Part shown: positions 53,169 to 63,472 of the stretch, one piece after another
How the letters are laid out: every line of letters begins with the position of its first letter
Position numbering within the stretch: the stretch's first letter is position 1
Source of the DNA: Proteus vulgaris
Lineage (GTDB): Bacteria > Pseudomonadota > Gammaproteobacteria > Enterobacterales > Enterobacteriaceae
DNA length: 64,000 nt
Direction of reading: 5' to 3'
Assembly: GCF_023100685.1 (NCBI RefSeq)
Contig: NZ_CP090064.1
Coordinates: forward strand, 2,046,001 to 2,110,000
Notes under the pieces: generated by a model
Seen by the model: only the letters and a program-made list of their open reading frames with translations
What the model was told of the DNA's origin: nothing
Databases searched by the model: none
Translations under genes and position numbers: made by a program

Positions 53169-54521
53169 TTATTTAAAGCAGACCTCGCCCCAGCGTGCTA
53201 ATCCTGCGGTAACCGATCCAAAATCATTCCCTTTCACAATAGGAATATTAGGTAATTGTTGTTCTATTGCTTGGCATAAAATCGGTGAACGCGCTGAGCC
53301 ACCCGTCATAAAGATAGCATCCGGTTTTATTCCCCCTTGTTGAACAGCGTCATTAACTAATTCAATCATTTTACTTTTAGGGGATTCAATCGACTCCACC
53401 ATTTGTTCACGTTCAATGGTGCATTCTAATGTTTCACTTAATAAGGCGATATTAGCAATATATTCAGGAGAATCTGATAAAGCAATTTTAGCTTCTTCAG
53501 CACGTCGAACAATGCTATAACCCAGTGTTTCATTATACACTTCGATTAGACGAGCTATTTTTTCAGGTTCTTTTGCATCTCGTCTAAGTTGATTTAATGC
53601 GGCTAAATTTTGACGAGAATAAAAATCTTTTTGTGCTTCGACATTATTAATCGCAATGGGATCCCAGAATTGTTTCAGCGGTAATTTAATACCAGAAGAA
53701 GTTAATCCTGTCATACCGAATAAAGGCATAAGCTGTTTAAAAGCAAGGTAAATATCAAGATCATTACCACCAACACGTTGTCCACTATGGGCTAGTAAGG
53801 TGTTTGAACGGTCAGTTTTTCCTTGATAACTCGGCCCCATCTGAATTAATGAGCAATCTGTTGTACCTCCGCCAATATCAACGACGAGCACTGTTTGGTC
53901 TTTATTTAAGGTTGATTCATATTCAAGCCCAGCCGCTACTGGTTCAAATTCAAACATAATATTCTTAAAGCCAGCCCTTTTAGCTGCGCGGATAAGAATA
54001 CTTTCTGCTTGTTTATTTGACGTTTCACCACCTAACCCATTAAAGTTAATAGGTTTGCCAATAACGGTATCTGTAATTGCTTCTTGTGTGCTTTTTTCTG
54101 CTTGATGTTTAATATTCGCCATCATGGCGCACACTAAATCTTCAAAGAAGCTAATTTGTATATCATGCAGGCCAGAAGCCCCTAAAAAGGATTTCGGTGA
54201 TTTAACGTAATAGACATCGCGCGGATCACGTAGATATAAACTTAGTGCGGATTGTCCGAAAAGAATATCTTCAGGAACTAATTCAATATCTTCTTCTCGA
54301 TTAAACGCAATCGACTTTCTTAGTAATTGTTCGCCAATTTCACTGGAAGGTTTAATATTTAAATGGCGAAATAAGTGCTCAGAAACAGATTCACGGGTTG
54401 GCGCACAAAGGGTCGATGGAATATAGACATCATTACCTTCTAAAGGCAAAAGAGTCGGTTTTCCTTCTTTCATGATTGCAACAGAACAATTCGATGTTCC
54501 GTAATCAAAGCCTATAAACAT
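53169..54521 (-). CDS. yegD: Hsp70-family protein YegD
   Basis: A 450-residue DnaK-like actin-fold ATPase without the C-terminal substrate-binding domain. FIGFDYGTSNCSVAIM is the first phosphate loop, VLVVDIGGGTTDCSLIQMG the second, and FMTGGSARSPILCQAI the adenosine motif. The length and order match E. coli YegD, a putative chaperone of unknown clients. It has its own terminator. The 54522-54718 stretch upstream shows no gene. Confidence 0.93.
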   Translation of the reverse strand: MFIGFDYGTSNCSVAIMKEGKPTLLPLEGNDVYIPSTLCAPTRESVSEHLFRHLNIKPSSEIGEQLLRKSIAFNREEDIELVPEDILFGQSALSLYLRDPRDVYYVKSPKSFLGASGLHDIQISFFEDLVCAMMANIKHQAEKSTQEAITDTVIGKPINFNGLGGETSNKQAESILIRAAKRAGFKNIMFEFEPVAAGLEYESTLNKDQTVLVVDIGGGTTDCSLIQMGPSYQGKTDRSNTLLAHSGQRVGGNDLDIYLAFKQLMPLFGMTGLTSSGIKLPLKQFWDPIAINNVEAQKDFYSRQNLAALNQLRRDAKEPEKIARLIEVYNETLGYSIVRRAEEAKIALSDSPEYIANIALLSETLECTIEREQMVESIESPKSKMIELVNDAVQQGGIKPDAIFMTGGSARSPILCQAIEQQLPNIPIVKGNDFGSVTAGLARWGEVCFK

Positions 54522-54718
54522 TCAGCCTCCCCAATAGACTTCATTAAAAAAAGACTGAGCACTCTACATCAAGATTTTTGCAATTACCACCAGATTATAA
54601 AGTCAAAAAGAGTGTCAATGAGCCAAGTAATTTAGTGTATGGGGGGCTTATAATATTCTTAACAAAATTAAAATGGTTATAAAATTATTAGAGATTTTTT
54701 CAAGAAGGCGCAAAAAAC

Positions 54719-55195
54719 ATGAAGATAATTTATTTATGCATTATAGGTATATCTGATTATGAAGGCCCTGATTTTATTTTAGGGGCTTTTGACAACAGAG
54801 ATGCTGCTGAAAAAGCAAAAATGACTTTCATTAAAGATAATCAAAACGACGAAAATCAAGTTAAAGTTCTCACTGAAAAGGACAGATGGATCGAAGTTGA
54901 AGAAGTGAAATTAGACACTTTTAGTTGTGATATCCCTCTTTCAGATTTTTATTATATTGTTTCACGTTTTAGTGAAGGTTTTGGTCAGATCTATCGAGAT
55001 ATTAAAGTTATTTTTGATAACTATGAAAATGCCCTCTCTAAATTAGAACAACTTGAAAGAGAGTCTGATGAATCAGATACCTCATTCCCTGAATACTTTG
55101 CGATTGAAAAGCTACAAGCAAATCAAATTAATGCTAAAACCGTAACGCAGTGGTTAACAGGTGACTTTTTCGGTGATGATAATCGTTTATTGTGA
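54719..55195 (+). CDS. Acidic soluble protein, unknown
   Basis: A 158-residue protein that I do not recognise. It opens MKIIYLCIIGISDYEGPDF, has a pseudo-repeat of beta-strand plus helix (FILGAFDNRDAAEKAKMTF and VIFDNYENALSKLEQLE) and is rich in Asp and Glu. AAGGCGC lies upstream of the ATG. Its stop codon directly abuts the stop of the convergent LysR gene (55196). It could be a small adaptor or immunity protein; no partner is visible. Confidence 0.6.
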   Translation: MKIIYLCIIGISDYEGPDFILGAFDNRDAAEKAKMTFIKDNQNDENQVKVLTEKDRWIEVEEVKLDTFSCDIPLSDFYYIVSRFSEGFGQIYRDIKVIFDNYENALSKLEQLERESDESDTSFPEYFAIEKLQANQINAKTVTQWLTGDFFGDDNRLL

Positions 55196-56119
55196 TCATT
55201 TTCTTTCAATGTTGCGTTGGTAGTCGCTATGAACACCAAACTGCTCTTTTAAGAAATCAACAAATAGCGTTATCTTGCGAGGAAGATTTTTTTTATCAGG
55301 ATAAACTACATAAATAAAGTGTTCAGGTAAATCGAAGTGCGTCAATATTGGGATAAGTTTTTTATCTGTATTTGATAAGGCTGTTTGAGTAATAAAATGA
55401 GGGAGTAAAGCAATACCTATTCCCTGCAAAACGGCTTGTAATAATGCTTCACTGTTATTGGCACGATAACTACCTTTAGGAATATGGCTATATTTTTTAC
55501 CTCTTTGATAAAAAATCCACTCTAAGCCAGCTTGATATAATGAATACGATAAGCAATTGTGATTTTTTAGCTCAGAAACTTGTGTGGGTTCACCATATTT
55601 TTCAAGATACTCTGAAGAAGCGTAAAGTTGGCTATGACAAGGTGATAATTGACGCGCTATTAATGAGGAATCGGGTAATTCACCAATTCTAATTGCAAGA
55701 TCGTACCCTTCTGCTACTAAATCCGTTACTTTATCATCAAATAAAAGTTGTACATCAAGCTCTGGGTACTTCTGCATAAATAAAGGCATTATTTTAGCAA
55801 GATGTAACGTACCAAATGACATGGGCGCTGAAATTTTAATGTTGCCTTTGGCTTTATCGCTAAATTGTGAAATGGCCTCTTCCGCCATTACAGCTAACTT
55901 ATAAGATCCCCGAATATAGCCAATATAGACAATGCCCTCTTCAGTTAAGCTGACACTTCTTGTCGTTCTATGAAATAGGCGTATACCTAATTTCTCTTCT
56001 ACACCTTGGATGGCCTTACTGACCGCTGATTTTGTCATATTCAATGTTTTGGCTGCTTTGGTAATACTCAAATGCTCAGCCACAGCAATCAGAATGGGAA
56101 AAACGTTCATATCATTCAT
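55196..56119 (-). CDS. LysR-family transcriptional regulator
   Basis: A 307-residue LysR-type regulator. The N-terminal winged helix (SITKAAKTLNMTKSAVSKAI then RLFHRTTRSVSLTEEG) is of the AaeR/DsdC-like group with aligned effector domain (KGNIKISAPMSFGTLHL). It is divergent from two DUF606-type half-transporter genes, which it likely controls; a similar pair lies at 15311-16783. Confidence 0.9.
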   Translation of the reverse strand: MNDMNVFPILIAVAEHLSITKAAKTLNMTKSAVSKAIQGVEEKLGIRLFHRTTRSVSLTEEGIVYIGYIRGSYKLAVMAEEAISQFSDKAKGNIKISAPMSFGTLHLAKIMPLFMQKYPELDVQLLFDDKVTDLVAEGYDLAIRIGELPDSSLIARQLSPCHSQLYASSEYLEKYGEPTQVSELKNHNCLSYSLYQAGLEWIFYQRGKKYSHIPKGSYRANNSEALLQAVLQGIGIALLPHFITQTALSNTDKKLIPILTHFDLPEHFIYVVYPDKKNLPRKITLFVDFLKEQFGVHSDYQRNIERK

Positions 56120-56216
56120 ATTGTCAACCTAGAGTAAACAGTGTGTTTCCTTGCCAGTATTCTCAAAAAGGAATATTTTAAGCCTACACAAAAATAATTT
56201 ATACAAATTTAATATT

Positions 56217-56672
56217 ATGAATAACAAGTATATTCTCTCTCTTGTTGCGGTCTTTTCTGGCGTTTTACTTTCATTAATGATTATGAGTAATAGCTATTTA
56301 GCTAGTTTTACAACACCATTAACCGCATCATGGATAACACACGCTATAGGAACTCTTTTCTCTTTAATTATATATATTTTATATTTAAGAAAGAATCAAC
56401 AGAACAAGAAAAATAATAATAAGATAAAAATTCTATGGTATTTGGGTGGGATACCTGGTGCTTTTACGGTGTTATTAGCTGCAATTACAGTAAATAGCTC
56501 ATTATCACTTTCAGGTAGTATTATTTTAATGATAACAGGACAAATTCTTTTTAGTGTTATTGTTGATGCAATGGGATGGTTCGGGGTTGAAAAAAGAAAA
56601 ATTATCCTACGCGATTTGTTTATGTGCTTTTTACTTATTTCTGGTAGCACATTATTAATTATAGGTAGATAA
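56217..56672 (+). CDS. DUF606 (YdcZ-type) half-transporter, first of a tandem pair
   Basis: A 151-residue inner-membrane protein with about five helices, similar in layout to YdcZ: SVVFSGVLLSLMIMSNSYLA-like start (residues about 8-30), ITGQILFSVIVDAMGWFGVEKR and a final helix. The ATG at 56217 gives a normal N-terminus although no clear Shine-Dalgarno is seen; the in-frame TTG at 56151 would add 22 polar residues. It ends three bases before the next gene, and the two probably form a heterodimer. Confidence 0.75.
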   Translation: MNNKYILSLVAVFSGVLLSLMIMSNSYLASFTTPLTASWITHAIGTLFSLIIYILYLRKNQQNKKNNNKIKILWYLGGIPGAFTVLLAAITVNSSLSLSGSIILMITGQILFSVIVDAMGWFGVEKRKIILRDLFMCFLLISGSTLLIIGR

Positions 56673-56675
56673 CTA

Positions 56676-57107
56676 ATGAGTATTTTTATTTTAATTGCAT
56701 TGTTTAATGGTGTCTGTATTGTAACAAGCCGTACTTTAAATGGTAAGTTAGCACAAAATAGTAATGCTTTTTATAGCTCTTTAATCAATCACTTAATTGG
56801 TTTTATATTCTTAACTGTCTTTGTTTTATGGATAAAAGATTATCATTCTATTGAACTATCAACGATCCCTTTAATTGCCTTTGCTGGTGGTATTATTGGC
56901 GCGTTCTTCGTTGTCATTAATAGTTATGTTTTACCGCTGTTGGGTGTCATGTTAACTTCTGTTTTAGCCATCTGCGGACAAATGATCTCAAGTCTGATTA
57001 TTGATATATGCAGTGGTGTTGAAAGCAATAACCTACTATTGCAAATAATAGGTATTTTATTGATTATTGGTGGTGTATTAATAAAATTTACTAAGCAATT
57101 TAAATAA
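56676..57107 (+). CDS. DUF606 (YdcZ-type) half-transporter, second of a tandem pair
   Basis: A 143-residue inner-membrane protein with about five helices, homologous in plan to the preceding gene (NGKLAQNSNAFYSSLINHLIG, FAGGIIGAFFVVINSYVLP, ICGQMISSLIIDI). It begins three bases after that gene. Paired small DMT proteins usually form heterodimers in which each half contributes part of the pore. A strong terminator follows. Confidence 0.82.
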   Translation: MSIFILIALFNGVCIVTSRTLNGKLAQNSNAFYSSLINHLIGFIFLTVFVLWIKDYHSIELSTIPLIAFAGGIIGAFFVVINSYVLPLLGVMLTSVLAICGQMISSLIIDICSGVESNNLLLQIIGILLIIGGVLIKFTKQFK

Positions 57108-57112
57108 AAAAT

Positions 57113-57144
57113 AAAGGAAGGTTTATCCCTTCCTTTTTATTTTT
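57113..57144 (+). terminator. Rho-independent terminator after the DMT pair
   Basis: AAAGGAAGG (57113-57121) pairs with CCTTCCTTT (57128-57136) over a six-base loop and is followed by TTATTTTT. It starts six bases after the stop codon. Confidence 0.88.
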
Positions 57145-57145
57145 C

Positions 57146-57574
<429 letters not shown>

Positions 57575-57664
57575 CTAAAAATATTTATTATTTAATTACC
57601 AAATAGTTGTTGTATTCTTTATTTGAACTAACTTTAAAGGAGTTTTTTAATTAAGGAATTCATA

Positions 57665-58750
57665 ATGAAACGCAATACAATATTGGTTGGTTTATTATCC
57701 TCATTACTCGCTGTTTCAGTAGCGAGTGAAGCCTGCTCTAGTTTGGCTATACTTGATAAAAATAATAACGTTTACCAAGGTAGAACACTTGAACTGACGG
57801 CAGATTTACCTTCATGGGTTACTTTTTATCCTAAAAATACACAATTTACAAAAAAAGCTCCTAATGGTGAAAATAGCCTAAGTTATAGCAATAAATATGA
57901 CATATTAGCCGTTACAACCGATATCTTTTTTGATGGTGATGATCATAACTTATTACAAGGTTTAAATAGTGCGGGTTTGTCATTTAGCGCCAATATGATA
58001 ACAGAAGCTGAATTATCACCGCTTGATAAAAAGGATTATGATAAAGCCATTCCCGTCACTTCTATCGGTGAATGGGCATTAGCTAATTTTTCAACAGTTG
58101 AAGAAGTACAAAAAGCGGTTGAGTCAGGTTATTTTTGGGCTCCCGTGTTAAAAAACTTTGGCAATCTAAAATCGCCTTTTCACTATGCCTTCTATGATAA
58201 AAAAGGTGGCAGTATCGTCGTTGAAGCCACAAACGGTAAATTACACGTTTATCAAAATCCAACCCGTGTAATGACAAATGGTCCAGACTTTCCTTGGCAT
58301 TTAACTAACCTTAATAATTATAGCCAATTAACTAATATTGATAAATCTTCAGGTAAATTGGCTAATATCAATGTCGTACAGCCTGATAGTGGCATTGCAA
58401 CATCTCAATTACCTTCATCAGATACGTCTGTCGGCCGTTTTATCCGCGCGGTTTATTTTTCAACCTATGCACCAACAACCGAATCGACACCTGAAGCGAT
58501 GAATACTCTAGCGCACATTATGAATCGCTTTGATAGAACAAAAAATATCACGGCTGATATCATGGGAGAAAGTCAAAGCACCAGTAATCAACTGCAAACG
58601 GAATACACGGTTTGGACAACGTTATCTGATTTAACGAATGGTGTAATGAAAATAAGAGGCTATAACGATATCAACTATACCGAATATTCTCTTTCACAGT
58701 TTAAAGATATGAATAAACCTGTTTTTGAACAGATTAACGTGAGTAAATAA
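57665..58750 (+). CDS. Exported choloylglycine-hydrolase-like Ntn enzyme
   Basis: A 361-residue protein of the choloylglycine hydrolase / penicillin V acylase family (linear amide C-N hydrolases). A signal peptide ends at Ala23, leaving Cys24 (EACSS) as the N-terminal nucleophile, as the mechanism requires. GRTLEL, GLNSAGLSFSAN and VMTNGPDFPWHL hold the other conserved residues (Arg, Asn). Members hydrolyse bile-salt conjugates, penicillin V or acyl-homoserine lactones; the natural substrate here is unknown. Location should be the periplasm. The gene is single, and a hairpin follows at 58768. Confidence 0.88.
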   Translation: MKRNTILVGLLSSLLAVSVASEACSSLAILDKNNNVYQGRTLELTADLPSWVTFYPKNTQFTKKAPNGENSLSYSNKYDILAVTTDIFFDGDDHNLLQGLNSAGLSFSANMITEAELSPLDKKDYDKAIPVTSIGEWALANFSTVEEVQKAVESGYFWAPVLKNFGNLKSPFHYAFYDKKGGSIVVEATNGKLHVYQNPTRVMTNGPDFPWHLTNLNNYSQLTNIDKSSGKLANINVVQPDSGIATSQLPSSDTSVGRFIRAVYFSTYAPTTESTPEAMNTLAHIMNRFDRTKNITADIMGESQSTSNQLQTEYTVWTTLSDLTNGVMKIRGYNDINYTEYSLSQFKDMNKPVFEQINVSK

Positions 58751-58767
58751 TCTTTCATCGTTGTGTT

Positions 58768-58800
58768 AGAGGCTGGCGACTTATTATTAACGCCGCCTCT
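58768..58800. terminator. Hairpin between convergent genes
   Basis: AGAGGCTGGCG (58768-58778) pairs with CGCCGCCTCT (58791-58800) with one bulged T. There is no T tract after it on either strand, so its ability to terminate transcription is uncertain. Confidence 0.5.
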
Positions 58801-58831
58801 ACTAAGATAACAATATACAAAAGAAATATTT

Positions 58832-60301
58832 TTAATATGATGCTGAATTAGGCAATGCCCTACCTATTTCACCTAATGCAAATGCTAAATCAACGGCTGC
58901 AATCTGTGATCCTGTATAGGCATCAATCTGAGACATTTGTGCATTTAATAATGCAATTTCTGCGGTATTAATTTCGGTTACTGTTCCCAATCCGTTACGA
59001 TAAAATTCTACACTGGCGGTATAGGTTAATTGTGTTGTCTCTACTAAATTTTTAGACGCTTTATTTGCCTCAAGTGCCGACTTGAGTGTATTTTCGCTAA
59101 TTGAAATCTCTTTTATTGCAAGATCTTGGCTTTTGCGTAAATTTTCTTGAGCTAGCCTAATTTCTGACTGTGCATTTGCCATTTTAGATTGACGTATTCC
59201 GCCTTCATATAATGGAATACTGACTCCAATCAAGATATTAGAAGATGACGTTCTTTGGCTAATATCAGGAAGTCCCTGAACATCAAAGCTACCTGTTCCT
59301 CCTGCAAGTGCACCAGCAAGATATACTTTAGGGAAATAGTCAGATTCGACAGAATTAGCAGCCTTAATTGCGGCTTGCTGTAATTCATATTGCGCTAAAA
59401 CATCAGGACGTTGTGCAAGTGCTTTTTTTATCACATCATGAGTTAATGGTGAAATATCATCAGGAAGAAAATTATCATCGGCATAATTAATGGTTATTTT
59501 TTCAAAAGGTGAAACGCCAATAGCAGACAATAAGATTTGATATTGATCTTTTTCATGACCTTTAGCTAACACGTTTTGTAATTCAATTTGTGCAACTTGT
59601 TGTTTTGCTAATGCTACATCCAATACGGTCGCTAATCCCTTCACTCGTTTTTGCTCAACGGCATATAAAATATCTTTACTTCTTTGAAGGGCCATTTGAG
59701 TAATATTCACCTTTTTTTGTGCAGCACCATAGCTAAAATAGGCAACCGAGACATCATGAATAATCTTCTGATGCATCAGATTAAAATTAAGATTTATTGC
59801 TAATGAAGTATGTTTGGCAGCATCGACTAATGCCCCTCTTTTACCAAAATCAAAAATAAGCCACCTAAATGTGAGTGCTGGAATAAAAGCGCTACTAGAT
59901 GTTTTTATATCATCAACAATAGGATTTTTAGGTAAATCAATTTTCCCATGTTGATATCCTGCGAGTGCTGTTGCTGTGATAATTGGCAAATATGTACTTT
60001 CTACCATACCAATATCAGTGGCTGATTTTTTGGCTAATTCCCATGCAATACGTGTGTCTGGGTTATTTTGTTGCCCTAAATCTATCAGGTCAGCTAAAGC
60101 ATAGTGAGATTTAACCGTTCGTTCTTGAGGGAGCGATAAGTATTGCTCAGCCGGTGAGGAAAGATATTGAGTATTATCATAAGCGATAGGCTCTTGAGAA
60201 TATTGCTTAAATGAACTGCTTGTGTCAACACAACCAACAAGTAATAGGCTTAACAGAGATGACAGAATATTTTTCTTATTATTAATGACTAAATTTATCA
60301 T
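58832..60301 (-). CDS. TolC-family outer-membrane efflux lipoprotein
   Basis: A 489-residue outer-membrane factor: signal peptide with lipobox (LLVGC), then the two coiled-coil-forming halves of the TolC family (ALADLIDLGQQNNPDTRIAW, and ALAQRPDVLAQYELQQAAIKA), the latter also carrying the NRPDL-like stretch. It forms the exit duct for the pump encoded upstream. Its start overlaps the MdtO-like stop by one base (TAATG). The position corresponds to mdtP in E. coli, but the sequence is not close to MdtP, so I give no symbol. Confidence 0.85.
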   Translation of the reverse strand: MINLVINNKKNILSSLLSLLLVGCVDTSSSFKQYSQEPIAYDNTQYLSSPAEQYLSLPQERTVKSHYALADLIDLGQQNNPDTRIAWELAKKSATDIGMVESTYLPIITATALAGYQHGKIDLPKNPIVDDIKTSSSAFIPALTFRWLIFDFGKRGALVDAAKHTSLAINLNFNLMHQKIIHDVSVAYFSYGAAQKKVNITQMALQRSKDILYAVEQKRVKGLATVLDVALAKQQVAQIELQNVLAKGHEKDQYQILLSAIGVSPFEKITINYADDNFLPDDISPLTHDVIKKALAQRPDVLAQYELQQAAIKAANSVESDYFPKVYLAGALAGGTGSFDVQGLPDISQRTSSSNILIGVSIPLYEGGIRQSKMANAQSEIRLAQENLRKSQDLAIKEISISENTLKSALEANKASKNLVETTQLTYTASVEFYRNGLGTVTEINTAEIALLNAQMSQIDAYTGSQIAAVDLAFALGEIGRALPNSASY

Positions 60302-62154
60302 TATAGTTTTTCTCTTATTAAATGTTTAAATACAAGCTCTCTTTCATCTACTGGTAATATTTTCATTTCTTTATTAAGGATGTTTTTTTTAAATTCATAT
60401 TTTGAATTTTCATCGATATTTGAATAAGAAAATTTATCTTCAAAAATAAATTTATGAGCGTAATTATGATAACTAATATAAGAAATTTTATTTAATGACT
60501 CCTTAAAAAAGAGCATTAGGTTTTTATTTCTTTCTCTATCTTTTTTTTCAAAAATGAGTAAGTTTATATTGTCTTTTGACTGTGTGATAGCTTCATTTAC
60601 GGATGAAACTAAATCTAACATATCGTTTTTATTTGTCGAATATCTTAGGTCTATATAATTATCTAAAATAGAGGTGATTTGTTTGTATATTGTATTAACA
60701 ATACTTGAAGGCCATACTTTTGTGAAAATAATGTACATCACAATATTACCTAACAAAATACCTAAAATACGATCAGAGACCACGTCCATATCAAAACTAG
60801 GTTTAAATCCATGTAATGTTGTTAATAAAAATGCTAAACCGACTTGTACACCGGCATAAGAGATACGTTCATTACCAACAGCAACCCAAGCTGCAGGTAA
60901 TAAGCAGAAAAAGATCAGCACCATTAATTCAAAAACATCAGATAAGTTAGGGATAATATAGAGCAGTGAAATCATGCCAATTAGTGCCCCAATTAGGCAT
61001 CCGGTGATCCGCAATGTTAATTTATGAACTGTTTCACCGACAGATGTTAATGCCACAACATAACAAGTGATCATTGCAGTATGAATACCCTGCCATTTAA
61101 AGTAATCATAAAAAATATAACATAGAATAGCGGCTATAGTGGTTTTTAAAGCGAAGTATTTATGGTTAGGATTTGTAAATGCATCACTAACAAAAAAAGG
61201 TGTTTTTTTCTGTACTGGTTTAGTTTCTCTTTTATTAGATAAAATCTTATCAAAAATATTTAATAAGTGAAGTTTGCTTATTGTATATTGTTCTTGTTGT
61301 TTATCTTTTATTTTATCTATTTGATGATGTGTAAAACAATCGGCAATTTCTAAACATCTTTTAGAAAGAAGAAAACGTATAGAAGTTGGTGTGTTTTTAT
61401 CAAAAGTTAATGACATAATTAATATTTTATAAGAGTTATCAATAATATTTTCTAGCCATTGAATATCTTCTCTTCCCCGTAAATAAAATATTTTAATAAA
61501 CATTAAATAACGTTTACATTCTGTTTGTGTACTCAGTAATTCACTAATTTCGAGTTGGCTTTCTTTTCTTCCTAAAAAGAAATCACTTGCAGTAGAAAAG
61601 CGTTTGGCGATTCTGTTTAACAGTAATTTTCTTGGGCTAATGCCAACAAAGAAATTAAATAAAATAACCAATAACATTGGAGATACTGCCATCAGTAATG
61701 CATAAAGTAATGCTCTTGTTGCAACATCTCCTACAGGGATATCATCAATTAAAGTCATTAAAAAGGCGATAACTAAAGCGACTAAATTACCAATATCACC
61801 AAGGCTACTGGCCGATGCTAAATACATAAAAGCAGCTGAAAATAAAGCCATAAAGAAGAATCGTAAAATAATATTTTGTATCGTGAGATTAAAAAGAACA
61901 AAGATAATACACACAACAATAGAACATAAAATAATTACGCCAACAGATAATAATATATTTTGTACAGCATCAGCTTTGATTAAATAGATAATTAAATAGC
62001 AACTTATTGCGGATTCGGGAATTTCATAAATCATCGCAATAGCAGCCATTAATGCACAAAGCAATGCAATGCGCCAAGTAGTTGCTAAACGAAAATCAAA
62101 GGGTAACAAGTCTTTTTTGACTTGTTTCACTATTAGAGAGGGTTTAACAATCAT
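60301..62154 (-). CDS. mdtO: FUSC-family inner-membrane transporter, MdtO-like
   Basis: A 617-residue protein of the fusaric-acid-resistance / AaeB-like (FUSC) family. It has an N-terminal block of about six helices (residues about 25-175), a soluble middle, and a second hydrophobic block (about 335-480) with FKWQGIHTAMITCYVVAL, typical of the duplication in this family. It would provide the inner-membrane part of a tripartite pump for aromatic or small toxic compounds. It overlaps the membrane-fusion gene by 11 bases and the outer-membrane gene by one. It is somewhat shorter than MdtO of E. coli. Confidence 0.82.
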   Translation of the reverse strand: MIVKPSLIVKQVKKDLLPFDFRLATTWRIALLCALMAAIAMIYEIPESAISCYLIIYLIKADAVQNILLSVGVIILCSIVVCIIFVLFNLTIQNIILRFFFMALFSAAFMYLASASSLGDIGNLVALVIAFLMTLIDDIPVGDVATRALLYALLMAVSPMLLVILFNFFVGISPRKLLLNRIAKRFSTASDFFLGRKESQLEISELLSTQTECKRYLMFIKIFYLRGREDIQWLENIIDNSYKILIMSLTFDKNTPTSIRFLLSKRCLEIADCFTHHQIDKIKDKQQEQYTISKLHLLNIFDKILSNKRETKPVQKKTPFFVSDAFTNPNHKYFALKTTIAAILCYIFYDYFKWQGIHTAMITCYVVALTSVGETVHKLTLRITGCLIGALIGMISLLYIIPNLSDVFELMVLIFFCLLPAAWVAVGNERISYAGVQVGLAFLLTTLHGFKPSFDMDVVSDRILGILLGNIVMYIIFTKVWPSSIVNTIYKQITSILDNYIDLRYSTNKNDMLDLVSSVNEAITQSKDNINLLIFEKKDRERNKNLMLFFKESLNKISYISYHNYAHKFIFEDKFSYSNIDENSKYEFKKNILNKEMKILPVDERELVFKHLIREKL

Positions 62155-63184
62155 CGTCGTTAGCTATTATATTAACAGTTGCTGTAGCGCCAACCCGCAT
62201 AAGATCTTCTGGTGGATTGGTGATAGTGACTTTAACAGGAAACCGTTGTTGAACTCTAACCCAATTTAATGATTTAGGTACATAAGGTAAGTCTCTTGGA
62301 ATATTAATAAGATCAGTTGACATGATCCCTCGGCTAATCCCTTCTACTTTGCCTTTAATGGGATGTTTATTATCAATCATTGAATAAATAACGACGCAGT
62401 TGCCTATTTTTATATTATTTAAATCGGTCTCTTTAAAATAAGCTGAAGCATACCAAGTATCAGTATCAATTAAGGTAAAAACAGACTGTCCAGAAATAAT
62501 AAATTCACCTGGTGATAGCACTAATCCAGCAACGTAGCCATTGCTTGGTGCTTTTACTTCAGTATTACTTAATTCCCATTCAGCCATTGCCAATGAGGTT
62601 TTTAACGATTTCACTAATGCTACTTCTGAATCTGTATTATTAATTAAGGCTTCTGAGGCGACATTTTGTTTTTGTGCCTGTTTTAATGTGACTTCTGCAT
62701 CATGTTTTAATGTTCTAGCATCATCAACTTGTTGTGCGGTCACAAATCCTTTTGCTAATAATGGCTCTAATCTATTGAGTGATTGAGTCGCTAATAATAA
62801 ATTGACTTGAGCACGTTTTATTTGTGCTTCTGCAACTTCTGAATTTGATGTTTCTGCAATAATAATACGTTGCTTGTTACTTAATGTTGCTTCAGCAATC
62901 ATGAGTTGTTCTTTTGCTTGCTGAACTCTTAATGCGTACATAGTGGGATCGATAGTAAACAGTAAATCCCCTTTATTAACCTTGCTATTTTCTTTGACGT
63001 AAATAGCACTAATTCGACCTGGCACAGTTGATGATATGTTAATTTTATTGGCATCAATTATTGCATCTTCACTGAGTGGATTTAACGCTGATAATTGAAT
63101 GTTTTTCCATAATAAGATGAGTGTAATCACAAAAACGCTCACCGTGATTATAAGTGCCAGCTTTTTTTTGATTTTTTTATCCAT
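62144..63184 (-). CDS. mdtN: HlyD-type membrane-fusion protein, MdtN-like
   Basis: A 346-residue periplasmic adaptor with an N-terminal membrane anchor (residues about 8-26). The lipoyl-type halves are VPGRISAIYVKENSKVNKGDLLFTIDP and VKAPSNGYVAGLVLSPGEFI, with a helical hairpin between (LEPLLAKGFVTAQQVDDA). LNWVRVQQRFPVKV near the end and the overall course match E. coli MdtN closely. It links the FUSC transporter to the TolC-type channel. Confidence 0.87.
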   Translation of the reverse strand: MDKKIKKKLALIITVSVFVITLILLWKNIQLSALNPLSEDAIIDANKINISSTVPGRISAIYVKENSKVNKGDLLFTIDPTMYALRVQQAKEQLMIAEATLSNKQRIIIAETSNSEVAEAQIKRAQVNLLLATQSLNRLEPLLAKGFVTAQQVDDARTLKHDAEVTLKQAQKQNVASEALINNTDSEVALVKSLKTSLAMAEWELSNTEVKAPSNGYVAGLVLSPGEFIISGQSVFTLIDTDTWYASAYFKETDLNNIKIGNCVVIYSMIDNKHPIKGKVEGISRGIMSTDLINIPRDLPYVPKSLNWVRVQQRFPVKVTITNPPEDLMRVGATATVNIIANDDDC

Positions 63185-63190
63185 AATTTT

Positions 63191-63472
63191 TTAATAAGAA
63201 AAATAAAATAAAGAGATGGTTAAAGAAATTGATAACAATATTGCAAAATAAAAGATTAAAGGAAGTGGCAATTTATCATCAATACCCCAATAGATAAGTA
63301 ACACACGTATGACCAAAGCCCCTAATAAGCCAATAAATGTACATAACATCCAATATGGGAAATAGGCGCCTAACATACTAATAAAAGGAGAATGGCCTCG
63401 AGAACAACCTGATAACAGCAATATCATTATGCTCAAGCTAGTAATACGATAATATTTTTTTATTATATCCAA
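63191..63472 (-). CDS. YtcA-like small membrane lipoprotein
   Basis: A 93-residue protein. The N-terminus holds a lipobox-like LLLSGCSRG; the rest has two helices (FPYWMLCTFIGLLGALVIRVLL and LIFYFAILLSISLTISLF), as in YtcA/DUF1656-type proteins that precede FUSC pumps. E. coli has the same order ytcA-mdtN-mdtO-mdtP. The start is uncertain: reading from the TTG at 63472 gives a plausible signal peptide but no Shine-Dalgarno; an ATG at 63427 would leave too short a signal. Confidence 0.7.
   Translation of the reverse strand: MDIIKKYYRITSLSIMILLLSGCSRGHSPFISMLGAYFPYWMLCTFIGLLGALVIRVLLIYWGIDDKLPLPLIFYFAILLSISLTISLFYFSY

Noticed and set aside
60301..63472. Naming the pump aaeXAB
   Set aside because: The order with an outer-membrane gene at the end and the MdtN-like adaptor fit ytcA-mdtN-mdtO-mdtP better.
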